NCBI GenBank assembly: GCA_050256555.1
Contig: JBBWWC010000054.1
Span: 1 to 17,967, forward strand
Direction: 5' to 3'
Length of the DNA: 17,967 nucleotides
Origin: UBA1146 sp050256555
GTDB lineage: Bacteria; Planctomycetota; UBA8108; UBA1146
Under the pieces are notes generated by a model. It ran no database searches, was not told the origin of the DNA, and saw only the letters and a list, made by a program, of their open reading frames with translations. Both the position numbers and the translations under genes were made by a program. Positions 1 to 7,203 of the stretch are shown one piece after another (within the stretch, counting starts at the first letter, position 1; each line of letters opens with the position of its first letter).

Positions 1-55
1 CAAGAAGTTGTTTTAATCCGTTTGGTGAGTCAGGGGGTAAGGCGCTGGATCTCAT
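1..55 (-). CDS. Probable start of a further operon gene, cut by the window edge
   Basis: An ATG at 55-53 overlaps the TGA stop of the ABC exporter gene (54-52) as ATGA. The frame stays open for 18 codons to the window edge and reads MRSSALPPDSPNGLKQLL. The same ATGA junction is seen between the exporter and the glycosyltransferase upstream of it, which supports a real translationally coupled gene. Six G residues lie 8 nt upstream of the ATG and could serve as a weak ribosome binding site. The fragment is too short to assign a family. From context it is probably another glycan-synthesis or envelope gene, but that is inference. Confidence 0.45.
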   Translation of the reverse strand, partial: MRSSALPPDSPNGLKQLL

Positions 56-1848
56 TTCGATTGCCCCCCGGTACCTTGCTCTTTGTTTGCTACGATTCTT
101 CCTGCATTCATCATGATCTTTCGATCAAACGAATCAGATAGCTCTTCATCGTGTGTAATTACGATAAGAGTTTTACCTTTCATGAATTTCGGAAGAAGAT
201 TTTTGATTTCATGTCTAGATTGCGGATCAATTCCAGTAGTGGGTTCGTCAAGGATGACTATAGGAGCATCTCGTAGCATGCTAGCGGCGAGGGAAAATCT
301 TCTTCGTTCACCACCAGAAAGATCTTCTCCGCCTTCGGCAAGACTTCGGTCCAGTCCGTCAGGATGTTGGAGCAAGAACTGGCACCCTGCTCCTTCGAGG
401 GCTGCGATCATTTGTTCTTCACTAGCATCAGGGCGATGAAACAACAGGTTGTCGCGAACGGTTCCGTAAAGTATCAGGCTGTCTTGTAGTACGATGGATA
501 TCTGGTCGCGGAGGCTCTGTATCGTCCAGCGGGTAACCGGTAGGCCATCGATGAGAATCTCGCCCTGATTGGGTTCGTAGAGCCGCAGCAGTAGAGCGAA
601 AAGAGTGCTTTTCCCTGCGCCATTCGATCCTGTAATTGCCAGGTGTTGTCCGGGAGGGATCTCCAGCTGTATCCCTTGTAATGCCGGAGGGACCGATGCT
701 TTGTCGTCATTGATCGATAGCTGATACTGAAACGAGAGATCACGGAATTCAATTCGACCTTTGAACGGTGGTGCTTCAGTAGATCCTGGCAGGTCAACTT
801 CTTCTGGTTCAATCTCCAGGACCTGTGCGATTCGTTCGGCGCAAGCAGCTCCTTTACCAATCTTGGCTGCCAGTCTCGATGCTCGACGAAGTGGTTTTTG
901 TAATGATCTCACGTAAGAAACAAAGACCAGAAGATCTCCGGGCGTCATACCCGAATCGCCAAGGACTCTCCATGCACCGGCCAGCAATACCACTGACAGC
1001 CCACCCGCAAAGACCAGCTCAATCCAGCGTGAAAGTGACGCCTGGAGTCTTGTTGAGCGAACCCCCTGTCGTAGTGAAGATCTGTTTTTTCGTGCGAACC
1101 GACGTACTAGCTCATTTTCCCGGCCCAGAGATTTGATGAGTTGCAATGAGGCGAGACTTTCTCCGGTGGTAAACGCTATATCCCCTTCGAACTCACGCTG
1201 CTTCTTGGCCACTTTTGTAATGCGCCGACTGAAAACCTTTGATAACAGTGAAACGATCACCAGTACCAGCAGTGAGATTACGGTCAAGGCCGGATCAATC
1301 CATGCCATCAAACTCAGGGTTGCAAAAGCCTGAATCGCACGTCCCGAAAAATCTACCATCTCGGTGGACAGTACATCTCGGAGCATAGGAACGTCGCCGG
1401 TGATTCGGACCAGCAAATCACCTAGTTTCTGATCTCGATGAAATCGCAAAGAAAGACGAAGCAGATGAGAATAAACTCTTTTTCTGAGTTTCATCATCAT
1501 CCGTTGGCCTGCCATGGCACTCAGTACGGTTCGGAAATATCCGAAAATTCCTTGTCCCATGGCGATCAGAAGAACAGCAGTGCTGACGATCGCCAGGAAA
1601 GGTAGAGGATTCTCTTGCGGCCAACCCGGGGGAACAAAGAGTAGCGAGTTACCTTCTCTTGGGATCAACAACCCATCGAAAATGTATTTCACTGGCCAGG
1701 GGGCCAGCAGTGCAAAGCAAACTTCTACGGCCAGTGCGCTGGAAGAAAGTGCGAGCAGCGATGATTGGGCCCGGATCAGATCTGCGTGTTGCCCGGTGAT
1801 GATTTTCCAGTCATGGAAACCTCTTCTGAGTGTTTTGCCGCTATTCAT
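52..1848 (-). CDS. MsbA-like ABC exporter, fused permease and ATPase
   Basis: This is a half-size type I (B-family) ABC exporter of 598 residues, the usual length for MsbA/lipid-flippase-like proteins. Residues about 30-320 form a six-helix membrane domain, with hydrophobic segments near 30-50, 83-105, 170-205 and 278-295. Residues about 365-590 form the ATPase: Walker A GSNGAGKS (407-414), Q-loop Q455, signature LSGGE (510-514), Walker B with catalytic E535, H-loop H566. All catalytic residues are present, so a homodimer should be active. The start ATG (1848) has AAGGAG 6 nt upstream and overlaps the previous stop as ATGA. Being last after three glycosyltransferases, it most likely exports or flips a lipid-linked glycan across the inner membrane. 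The substrate cannot be read from sequence; a peptide or drug exporter is the alternative. Confidence 0.9.
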   Translation of the reverse strand: MNSGKTLRRGFHDWKIITGQHADLIRAQSSLLALSSSALAVEVCFALLAPWPVKYIFDGLLIPREGNSLLFVPPGWPQENPLPFLAIVSTAVLLIAMGQGIFGYFRTVLSAMAGQRMMMKLRKRVYSHLLRLSLRFHRDQKLGDLLVRITGDVPMLRDVLSTEMVDFSGRAIQAFATLSLMAWIDPALTVISLLVLVIVSLLSKVFSRRITKVAKKQREFEGDIAFTTGESLASLQLIKSLGRENELVRRFARKNRSSLRQGVRSTRLQASLSRWIELVFAGGLSVVLLAGAWRVLGDSGMTPGDLLVFVSYVRSLQKPLRRASRLAAKIGKGAACAERIAQVLEIEPEEVDLPGSTEAPPFKGRIEFRDLSFQYQLSINDDKASVPPALQGIQLEIPPGQHLAITGSNGAGKSTLFALLLRLYEPNQGEILIDGLPVTRWTIQSLRDQISIVLQDSLILYGTVRDNLLFHRPDASEEQMIAALEGAGCQFLLQHPDGLDRSLAEGGEDLSGGERRRFSLAASMLRDAPIVILDEPTTGIDPQSRHEIKNLLPKFMKGKTLIVITHDEELSDSFDRKIMMNAGRIVANKEQGTGGQSK

Positions 1849-2996
1849 CGGATCTCCTTCAGAAGATCCAGAACCTGAGAGGCTCTAATTTTCCAGGTCG
1901 CATTTTTTAGCACCCAGCTACGTGCATTCTCGCCGAGCTTTCGAGAAGCTTCCGGGGTGGAGAGAAGTTTTTCCATGCTTGAAGCCATCGCTCGATGATC
2001 TCCAACCGCAACCAGATCGCCACGATCAGTCGAAATTAGATCTCGAACCTGGCCTACGTTTGAACCGACAACCGGCAGGCCGCAGCAAAAGTATTCGAAG
2101 ATCTTGATGGGGGAAAACCAGAACTCGTCGAGCTCTGGATATGGAGCGACTGCGATGGAGCAACTGGAAAGCCAGTGGTTGACCTGTTCATGAGGTAAAT
2201 TCCCTGGGCAGTGGATTCGGTCCTGGAGTTCTAAATCCGCAGCAATTTGCATGAAGCGAGATCTTTCAGGTCCATCGCCGATGCAAAGAAGGTGGGCAGG
2301 TGATTTGTGTTCTTTGATGAGGATACGGAAAGATTCGAGGAGGTCTTCTGTACCGTGCCAGGGTCGAAAAGTGCTGGTGAAGCCGATGAGCGGGGTTTTT
2401 TCACCGGGAAGTTCTTCGGGTCGTTTTGCTTTATCAGGATCGAACAGGTCTTCGTCTACTCCATTGGGGATGACTGCCACCCCGTAGTCATGTTTTCGTT
2501 CGGACACGACCCATTGCGCAATTTCTTCCGAGACACAGACGACCCCATCGGCTTCTCGAAGAAGTAACCGGGTCAATCCTTCTGCCAGCGGTTCATTAGC
2601 GAGTTGACGAAACTTCTTTGTTTCCAGCGGAAGAGGGCTGTTGACTTCCAGGATGAAGGGAATCTGCAGTTTTCGTGCTAGATAGAGTCCTCCTGGATGC
2701 CACAAGCTGTATCGTTCATAGATGAAATCTGGAGTCTCGCCATCATGCTCAAGGCGTGCTAGGACGAGTCTGTTTTCCCGATCTTCGACGGATTTATGTT
2801 TTCTTCTGGGGGGGAGATCGATAGGGATCAAAGGGAATCCGTGAATGCTGGACGCCTCTGCTCTTACAGTATGAATCTGACCGACAAGATCATGTTGCTG
2901 AAAAGCTTTACATAGCGAGGCCACGTGTACCGAGGCCCCCTTCATTCCTGGAAGGGGTACGCCTGGATCCGCGCATACGTAAGTAAAACGTTTCAT
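1845..2996 (-). CDS. GT4-family glycosyltransferase (GT-B fold)
   Basis: A 383-residue cytoplasmic glycosyltransferase of the GT4 (glycogen synthase/WcaI-like) type, expected to transfer a sugar from a nucleotide donor onto a lipid-linked or polymer acceptor. The N-terminal acceptor domain starts YVCADPGVPLPGMKGASVHV (6-25). The linker and donor site show VCVSEE (153-158), VIPNGVDEDLFDP (175-187), GFTSTFRPWHGTEDLLESF (205-223), GDGPERSR (240-247) and an EYFCCGLPVVGSNVG segment (301-315). The second Glu of the usual E-x7-E pair is present; the first is replaced in the stretch FWFSPIKIF. The start is taken as ATG 2996 because AAGGGGTGA lies 8 nt upstream. A GTG at 3008, overlapping the previous stop as GTGA, would add four residues but has its SD too close. 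The acceptor and sugar are unknown. Confidence 0.88.
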   Translation of the reverse strand: MKRFTYVCADPGVPLPGMKGASVHVASLCKAFQQHDLVGQIHTVRAEASSIHGFPLIPIDLPPRRKHKSVEDRENRLVLARLEHDGETPDFIYERYSLWHPGGLYLARKLQIPFILEVNSPLPLETKKFRQLANEPLAEGLTRLLLREADGVVCVSEEIAQWVVSERKHDYGVAVIPNGVDEDLFDPDKAKRPEELPGEKTPLIGFTSTFRPWHGTEDLLESFRILIKEHKSPAHLLCIGDGPERSRFMQIAADLELQDRIHCPGNLPHEQVNHWLSSCSIAVAPYPELDEFWFSPIKIFEYFCCGLPVVGSNVGQVRDLISTDRGDLVAVGDHRAMASSMEKLLSTPEASRKLGENARSWVLKNATWKIRASQVLDLLKEIR

Positions 2997-3004
2997 CTGT
3001 TTTT

Positions 3005-3013
3005 TCACCCCTT
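3005..3013 (-). promoter_or_regulatory. Ribosome binding site that sets the start at 2996
   Basis: The minus strand reads AAGGGGTGA, 8 nt before ATG 2996. Its last three bases are the TGA stop of the upstream glycosyltransferase, so translation of the two genes is likely coupled. The site sits almost on top of the alternative GTG start at 3008, which argues against that start. Confidence 0.6.
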
Positions 3014-4264
3014 CGGGTGGGCGCTCTTCAGGAAATGTCCCCGAAGAGTGGAAACATTACTGGAAAGGTTAAAAAGCTTTTCAGCTCTGGCGCGAGCAGT
3101 TCCTTTTACAAGTTTTCCAGCCTTGATCTGGGTGGCGAGATTTCCGATGGATTCAGCCAATGCGACGGAGTTGGCCGGTTCGACGAGGAGTCCTGCATCA
3201 TCTCCCACGATTTCTGGACAACCGGTAAGGGTTGTCGTGACGATGGGGAGATCAAGGGCCAGCGCTTCGAGCAGAACGGTCGGTAAAGCATCCATGTTCC
3301 CATCGGTGTCAGGAACGCAAGCGAGAGCCATCATTGAAGATTCCGCACAGCGGCGACGAACCTCTTCGATGGGAAGTGCTCCGGTGAAATGGACCTCGGA
3401 GTCGAGACCCAGTTGTGTTGAAAGATCCTGTAGCCGCCCTTTTTCTTCGCCATCTCCAATGATGGTGGTTCGGAAATTTACGTTTTCTTTTTTCAGAAGT
3501 GAGATGGCTTTGAGGAGGTGATCGAAACCCTTTTTGGGGACCAGTCTGCCAACGCTGATGATCTCAAGAGGGTCAGTTTTCCTTGATTCTTCGGAAGGTT
3601 CGAAAAAGTTCAGATCGATGCCGTTGTAGAGTCGAATGATTTTCGAGGCATTGACGCCAGGAGTGTTTTCGAGAATGTAGTTTCGATTAAAATCGCTCAC
3701 CGTGATGGCGAAGGCGGAGTTCTCTACGAGATCTCGAAACAGCTCCCGATCGACGGTTTCTCGGAAGATGTCTTTTGCATGGCAAGTAAATGAATAGGGG
3801 ATTCCGTAAAGAAGATGTACCAGTGCTGCCATGCGCGTCGAGATGGTCGCAAAGTGTGCATGAAGATGTTGAACTCCGGACGATTTAGCTTCCGCTCCGA
3901 TGATCAATGCCCGTAACAACATATCGAGATCCTTGGGGATTCGATACTTGCGTAGGAAATCGACGGCTCGTTCCCAGCGTTCCATCGGCGGTACCAGTCC
4001 CGGTGCGAATTCTGCCAGTTTTGCCCAGGAAGATTCAGGTTTTTCTCGCTGGATGTAGCGAATCGTGAGTTTTAGCTGACTCAAGCTACCGTGATATCGT
4101 CCATCTCCTGGCGCCATCAAACTGAAGACCTCAACTTCGACACCCTGGCGCTCCAGTTCGAGAACTTCATTCAGGATGAAGGTTTCCGACAGACGGGGGA
4201 ACATCTTGAGGAGATATGCGACATGAAGTGGTGATTCATGCCCGGATGAGGTCGGAGTTTGCAC
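3005..4264 (-). CDS. GT4-family glycosyltransferase, WcaL/AmsK-like
   Basis: A GT-B glycosyltransferase of about 419 residues resembling exopolysaccharide transferases of the WcaL/AmsK group. The N-terminus has the characteristic LHVAYLLKMFPRLSETFI segment (13-30). Other landmarks are HLHAHFAT (133-140), SFTCHAKDIF (158-167), RLYNGIDLNFF (211-221), SVGRLVPKKGFDHL (237-250), GDGEEKGRL (270-278) and the donor-site DALPTVLLEAL (325-335), in which the first Glu of E-x7-E is Asp. GLLVEP (358-363) follows. An open frame extends to an ATG at 4339, which would overlap the preceding gene by 104 nt and has no visible SD. GTG 4264 has AAAGG 9 nt upstream, overlaps only 29 nt and begins just before the conserved domain, so I prefer it; a GTG at 4300 is also possible. 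Likely role: a sugar-addition step in synthesis of the glycan exported by the neighbouring ABC protein. Confidence 0.85.
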   Translation of the reverse strand: MQTPTSSGHESPLHVAYLLKMFPRLSETFILNEVLELERQGVEVEVFSLMAPGDGRYHGSLSQLKLTIRYIQREKPESSWAKLAEFAPGLVPPMERWERAVDFLRKYRIPKDLDMLLRALIIGAEAKSSGVQHLHAHFATISTRMAALVHLLYGIPYSFTCHAKDIFRETVDRELFRDLVENSAFAITVSDFNRNYILENTPGVNASKIIRLYNGIDLNFFEPSEESRKTDPLEIISVGRLVPKKGFDHLLKAISLLKKENVNFRTTIIGDGEEKGRLQDLSTQLGLDSEVHFTGALPIEEVRRRCAESSMMALACVPDTDGNMDALPTVLLEALALDLPIVTTTLTGCPEIVGDDAGLLVEPANSVALAESIGNLATQIKAGKLVKGTARARAEKLFNLSSNVSTLRGHFLKSAHPKG

Positions 4265-5516
4265 TGGGATGGACCTTTCGTTGAAGGATGTATTGTTCAC
4301 GGAGTTTCTCGATCCTCGACAAGAAATTTCCAACCCCATCCATATCGAGTCCGCAAGATTCAGGTGTTGGTAGCTTCGTTCTGGTGATCTCTTCGTTGAT
4401 CATGGAGTTTAAGATTTCGCTGTTGAGTTGGGTTGGATTCACGCAGCGGACAAGGCCTAGATCGGAAAAAGTCTTCGCCCGTAGCCACTGCTCTTTACGT
4501 GGAAAGATTCGTGGAACTGTGATGACCGGTTTCTGGCAGCCCAGTGCCTCCATCATTGCGTTGTAACCACCCATGGTGACGATCAGGTCCGCTTTGGCGA
4601 GGTGCGCTTCCAGATGAGTTGTGAACCTGAGGATCTGAGCGTTCTGAAGCGAACCAAATCGACCGGCGAGCTCGCGAGAATCTTGTCGGGACAGGAAAGG
4701 TCCAGTGATCAAAGTTCCTTCAAGATCGTTTGGATTGTTCTTGAGCACTTCCAGAAATGAAGCGCCGAGAGGTAATCCGTCTTCGCCTCCTCCAGAGACA
4801 CAGACAATGTGATTTTTATTTGTACGTGAGCCAGCAAGGAGGGTGTGCTTTCGATTCTCTTCACGTTGAAGAACCGGCCGGCGAAGGTAACCCAGGTAAT
4901 CAATTCGACGGCGAGTCGTTTCATTGAGCTGGTACATTTCTCCCAGGTCAAAGATGCTCTTGTCGCCATAGACCCATATGTGATCGTAAAGAGATTCGAT
5001 CAATTGAGTGCAGCCATCGAACTTCCAGTTCTTCTGTACCTTTTCTGGTTCATCGATGATGTCGCGTAAGCCGATTCCTATCTGTGTTCCCTGGGCTTTG
5101 AGATCGGGCATCAAAGGAAGGAGTTCGCCACGGAGTCCGGTGGGAACGTGATCGACAACGAGAAGATCAGGTTTAAATCCGAGGAGTGATCGCCTTAAAT
5201 TCTCGCGGCGTCTTGCAAGAGTTTCTGTGATGTCCATCAATTCATTACGGGGTACATAATGACCATTGGAATCTTTTGTGACGGCATCCAGGGTGACGAC
5301 ATTGGTTCGAAGTGGGAGCTCGTAGAAACGTGCACGGGAAGATCCGGTGACGATCAGGATCTCGATATCATCGATGTGCTGTTGAACTTTCTGGGCGAGA
5401 AGTAGGCATCGTCGGAAGTGTCCCAGGCCATATCCGTCGTGGCTATAGAAGGCGATGCGATACCTATCAGCACTCCGGTCGCTGGAGTTTCTGAGAGGTA
5501 TGGCGATCGGTGACAT
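4236..5516 (-). CDS. COG4671-type predicted glycosyltransferase (MurG-like GT-B fold)
   Basis: First gene of the glycan operon, 426 residues. The N-terminal YSHDGYGLGHFRRC segment (24-37) is the hallmark of the COG4671 'predicted glycosyl transferase' family, which is related to MurG-type GT28 enzymes. Its glycine-rich loop resembles the N-terminal acceptor-side loop of MurG. The C-terminal half holds IVCVSGGGEDG (237-247), LITGPF (269-274) and LIVTMGGYNAMMEAL (311-325), matching the nucleotide-sugar binding loop region of the superfamily, followed by PVITVPRIFPRKEQ (330-343). No membrane segment is obvious, so it is probably cytoplasmic or peripheral. The ATG at 5516 has AAAGGGA about 7 nt upstream. 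The sigma-54 promoter candidate at 5558-5573 places the transcription start about 31 nt before this ATG. The sugar donor is not predictable. Confidence 0.85.
   Translation of the reverse strand: MSPIAIPLRNSSDRSADRYRIAFYSHDGYGLGHFRRCLLLAQKVQQHIDDIEILIVTGSSRARFYELPLRTNVVTLDAVTKDSNGHYVPRNELMDITETLARRRENLRRSLLGFKPDLLVVDHVPTGLRGELLPLMPDLKAQGTQIGIGLRDIIDEPEKVQKNWKFDGCTQLIESLYDHIWVYGDKSIFDLGEMYQLNETTRRRIDYLGYLRRPVLQREENRKHTLLAGSRTNKNHIVCVSGGGEDGLPLGASFLEVLKNNPNDLEGTLITGPFLSRQDSRELAGRFGSLQNAQILRFTTHLEAHLAKADLIVTMGGYNAMMEALGCQKPVITVPRIFPRKEQWLRAKTFSDLGLVRCVNPTQLNSEILNSMINEEITRTKLPTPESCGLDMDGVGNFLSRIEKLREQYILQRKVHPSANSDLIRA
4274..4278 (-). promoter_or_regulatory. Ribosome binding site favouring the GTG start at 4264
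   Basis: The minus strand reads AAAGG with a 9-nt spacer to GTG 4264. It lies inside the last codons of the preceding gene (stop at 4236-4238). It is modest on its own, but better than anything upstream of the ATG at 4339. Confidence 0.4.
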
Positions 5517-5557
5517 GGGAATGTCCCTTTCTGGATGGAGTTCTTCGCCAGAAACTG

Positions 5558-5573
5558 TGCAAATGTAATGCCT
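5558..5573 (-). promoter_or_regulatory. Sigma-54 (-24/-12) promoter of the glycan operon
   Basis: The minus strand reads AGGCATTACATTTGCA. Against the RpoN consensus TGGCACG-N4-TTGCA it matches GGCA and the whole of TTGCA, with the obligatory ten bases between the invariant GG (5572-5571) and GC (5560-5559). Mismatches are the first T, the C and the G after GGCA. The predicted start is near 5547, giving a 31-nt leader with the AAAGGGA ribosome binding site. The gene upstream encodes a GAFTGA-containing sigma-54 activator, and three dyads lie at typical enhancer distance. Sequence match and context agree; no start site has been measured. Confidence 0.7.
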
Positions 5574-5622
5574 ACCGCCACAGTTTGTACTCAGTTAGTC
5601 ACGACATGTCGATATGTGATTT

Positions 5623-5647
5623 TAAGTCCCTATATTAAAAGGACTTA
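5623..5647. repeat. Inverted repeat in the AT-rich spacer
   Basis: TAAGTCC (5623-5629) and GGACTTA (5641-5647) form a perfect 7-bp inverted repeat around an 11-base AT-rich centre. It lies about 76-100 bp upstream of the predicted sigma-54 start, between promoter and enhancer-like dyads. The surrounding 5611-5690 is 70% A+T. It is not followed by a T tract on the minus strand, so it is a poor intrinsic terminator for the regulator gene. It could be a binding site for another protein, or simply part of a flexible or bent spacer. Confidence 0.4.
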
Positions 5648-5691
5648 TAGTTTTGAAATGAGGATAGTTAAGGAGCTAGATAGCTACTTTG

Positions 5692-5707
5692 TGGCGAAAT
5701 GCAGCCA
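5692..5707. promoter_or_regulatory. Enhancer-like dyad A (TGGC-N8-GCCA)
   Basis: TGGCGAAATGCAGCCA is a perfect 4+4 dyad centred about 152 bp upstream of the predicted sigma-54 start. With one base before and three after, it forms a 20-bp unit that matches dyad B at 17 of 20 positions and dyad C at 15 of 20. Proposed as a binding site for the adjacent NtrC-type regulator (inference). Confidence 0.6.
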
Positions 5708-5731
5708 GGGGGTCGGGGGTGACGGTTATGG

Positions 5732-5747
5732 TGGCCATATGAAGCCA
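5732..5747. promoter_or_regulatory. Enhancer-like dyad B (TGGC-N8-GCCA)
   Basis: TGGCCATATGAAGCCA has the same arms and spacing as dyads A and C. It is centred about 192 bp upstream of the predicted start and 40 bp from dyad A, close to four helical turns. Its flanks match dyad A as well (leading G, trailing GGG). Confidence 0.6.
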
Positions 5748-5753
5748 GGGCAG

Positions 5754-5769
5754 TGGCGAATGTCAGCCA
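5754..5769. promoter_or_regulatory. Enhancer-like dyad C (TGGC-N8-GCCA)
   Basis: TGGCGAATGTCAGCCA is the third copy. It is centred 22 bp from dyad B (about two turns) and 214 bp upstream of the predicted sigma-54 start, and ends only 14 bp beyond the end of the regulator gene. Its right arm is also part of an AGCCAGA/TCTGGCT inverted repeat (5765-5785) at the regulator stop codon, so this copy could have a second explanation as a transcript-end hairpin. Confidence 0.55.
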
Positions 5770-5783
5770 GATGAGAAGTCTGG

Positions 5784-7181
5784 CTAGCTGGATCCAAGTC
5801 CTCGTTTATCGAGGCGATGGCGCAAGGCGCCGCGGGTCAGATCAAGCAGCCGTGCCACTTCCGAAACGTTGCCACGGGTGTAGTCGAGAGCTTGCTGGAG
5901 CAGTTGTTTTTCGATCGCAGCAAGAGTGCATTCACCTGAACTGAAATCGAATTGGATCTCACCGACGTTTTGTGGGGTGGTGTTTCGTATTTCCGCAGAC
6001 TCTGGAGTTTCCAGCAAGCCGGGTGAAAGTACTTCGCTGCCGCTGGAGATCAAAACCAATCTTTCGATGGTGTGGGCCAGCTCTCTGATATTTCCAGGCC
6101 ATGGATAATTACGCATTTCCTGGCGAACTTGATCCGATAGGTTGAGTTTTGGTTTTCTATATTTCTGTCGATGAATGTCGAGGAAGTGATCGATCAGAAG
6201 GTCTAGATCGTTCTCCCTTTCTCTTAATGGAGGAAGGTGGATCGAAAGAACTTTCAGACGGTAATAAAGATCAGATCGAAAAGAGCCATCGCGTGAGGCT
6301 TTTTCGAGATCTTGGTTGGTTGCGGCGATGATTCGTACATCTGCAGAATATTCTCTTGTTCCTCCAACGCGACGCACTTTTTTTGTTTCCAGGACATTGA
6401 GAAGTTTTGTTTGCATGTCGAGTGGCATGTCACCGATTTCGTCAAGAAAGATGGTGCCACCAGCAGCGACTTCGAAAAGGCCTTGTTTCTTCTGTGTGGC
6501 CCCGGTGAAAGCACCTTTTTCGTGGCCAAATAGCTCACTTTCGATCAGGTCTCTTGGTAATCCACTGCAGTTTACTTGGAGAAACGGAAAGCGAGCAAGA
6601 CTACCAGTTTCATGGATGACACGTGCCAGTAGATCTTTTCCGACTCCTGTTTCTCCACCTATGAGCATCGTTGGTAACTCTGCAGCATTCTCGACAGAAA
6701 TCGCAGAGATTTGCTCCATGACCCTGAAGATCCCCTGCATCACAGAGGATTCTCCGATGATTTCATTTTGGCTGGAAAGCGCCGAGACACGCTCATGAGC
6801 ATCGACCAGGCGTCGAACTTCAGCGTTCGAGAGCTCTCGCTCCACCACGAGGTGCAGTTCTTCCAGATCGAGGGGCTTCTCCAGGTAATCCAGTGCACCG
6901 TCTTTCATCGCTTCAACGGCGCTGTCGACTGAGGCGTATGCGGTGATCATCAGTACCGGTACCTCAGGCATTTCTTGACGAATCTTTCGCAGAACTTCTA
7001 GTCCAGAGATATCCGGTAGCTGGACATCGAGTATGGCCATATCGATAGATTCATTTTCGATGATGTTTAAAGCTTCAGAACCGGTTTCAGCGGTCAGGCA
7101 ATGATGGCCTCCACGACCCAGTTCGAGAGTCAAGGATTGAAGCAATGGTTGTTCGTCATCAAGGATCAGGATCTGGGCCAT
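5784..7181 (-). CDS. NtrC-family sigma-54-dependent response regulator
   Basis: A 465-residue bacterial enhancer-binding protein with the full three-domain layout. The receiver (1-115) has acidic pocket D8/D9, phospho-acceptor D52, T80 and K102. The AAA+ domain (about 140-375) has Walker A GETGVGKD (176-183), the sigma-54-contacting GAFTGA loop (223-228), Walker B IFLDEIGD (244-251), putative arginine fingers R302/R308 and sensor II WPGNIREL (361-368). A Fis-type helix-turn-helix ends the protein (about 418-460). All key residues are intact, so it should hydrolyse ATP to open sigma-54 promoters after phosphorylation. It starts 22 nt after the kinase stop with AAAGGT upstream, so the kinase is its likely partner. 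The candidate target promoter and three dyads lie directly downstream in the intergenic region. It resembles regulators such as PrsR or AtoC in layout, but specific orthology cannot be decided here. Confidence 0.93.
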   Translation of the reverse strand: MAQILILDDEQPLLQSLTLELGRGGHHCLTAETGSEALNIIENESIDMAILDVQLPDISGLEVLRKIRQEMPEVPVLMITAYASVDSAVEAMKDGALDYLEKPLDLEELHLVVERELSNAEVRRLVDAHERVSALSSQNEIIGESSVMQGIFRVMEQISAISVENAAELPTMLIGGETGVGKDLLARVIHETGSLARFPFLQVNCSGLPRDLIESELFGHEKGAFTGATQKKQGLFEVAAGGTIFLDEIGDMPLDMQTKLLNVLETKKVRRVGGTREYSADVRIIAATNQDLEKASRDGSFRSDLYYRLKVLSIHLPPLRERENDLDLLIDHFLDIHRQKYRKPKLNLSDQVRQEMRNYPWPGNIRELAHTIERLVLISSGSEVLSPGLLETPESAEIRNTTPQNVGEIQFDFSSGECTLAAIEKQLLQQALDYTRGNVSEVARLLDLTRGALRHRLDKRGLGSS

Positions 7182-7203
7182 TCGCTACCTTTCAATCGTG
7201 TTA

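Noticed and set aside
5691..5710. Dyad A read as a plus-strand sigma-54 promoter (TGGC...TGCAGC)
   Set aside because: The spacing between GG and GC is nine rather than ten, and the next plus-strand frames are not real genes. The triple dyad explanation fits better.
5765..5785. AGCCAGA / TCTGGCT hairpin at the stop codon of the response regulator as an intrinsic terminator
   Set aside because: The stem is only 7 bp and is not followed by a T tract on the minus strand. Its downstream arm is shared with dyad C, so it was not called as a terminator, although weak termination remains possible.
5838..5856. TGGCACGG on the minus strand, resembling a sigma-54 -24 element
   Set aside because: It encodes part of the regulator's helix-turn-helix (VARLLD), and the GC expected ten bases after GG is absent.
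6316..6798. Plus-strand open frame of 160 codons opposite the response regulator
   Set aside because: It is antisense to a clearly conserved AAA+ domain, has no recognisable protein features and no promoter or ribosome binding site.
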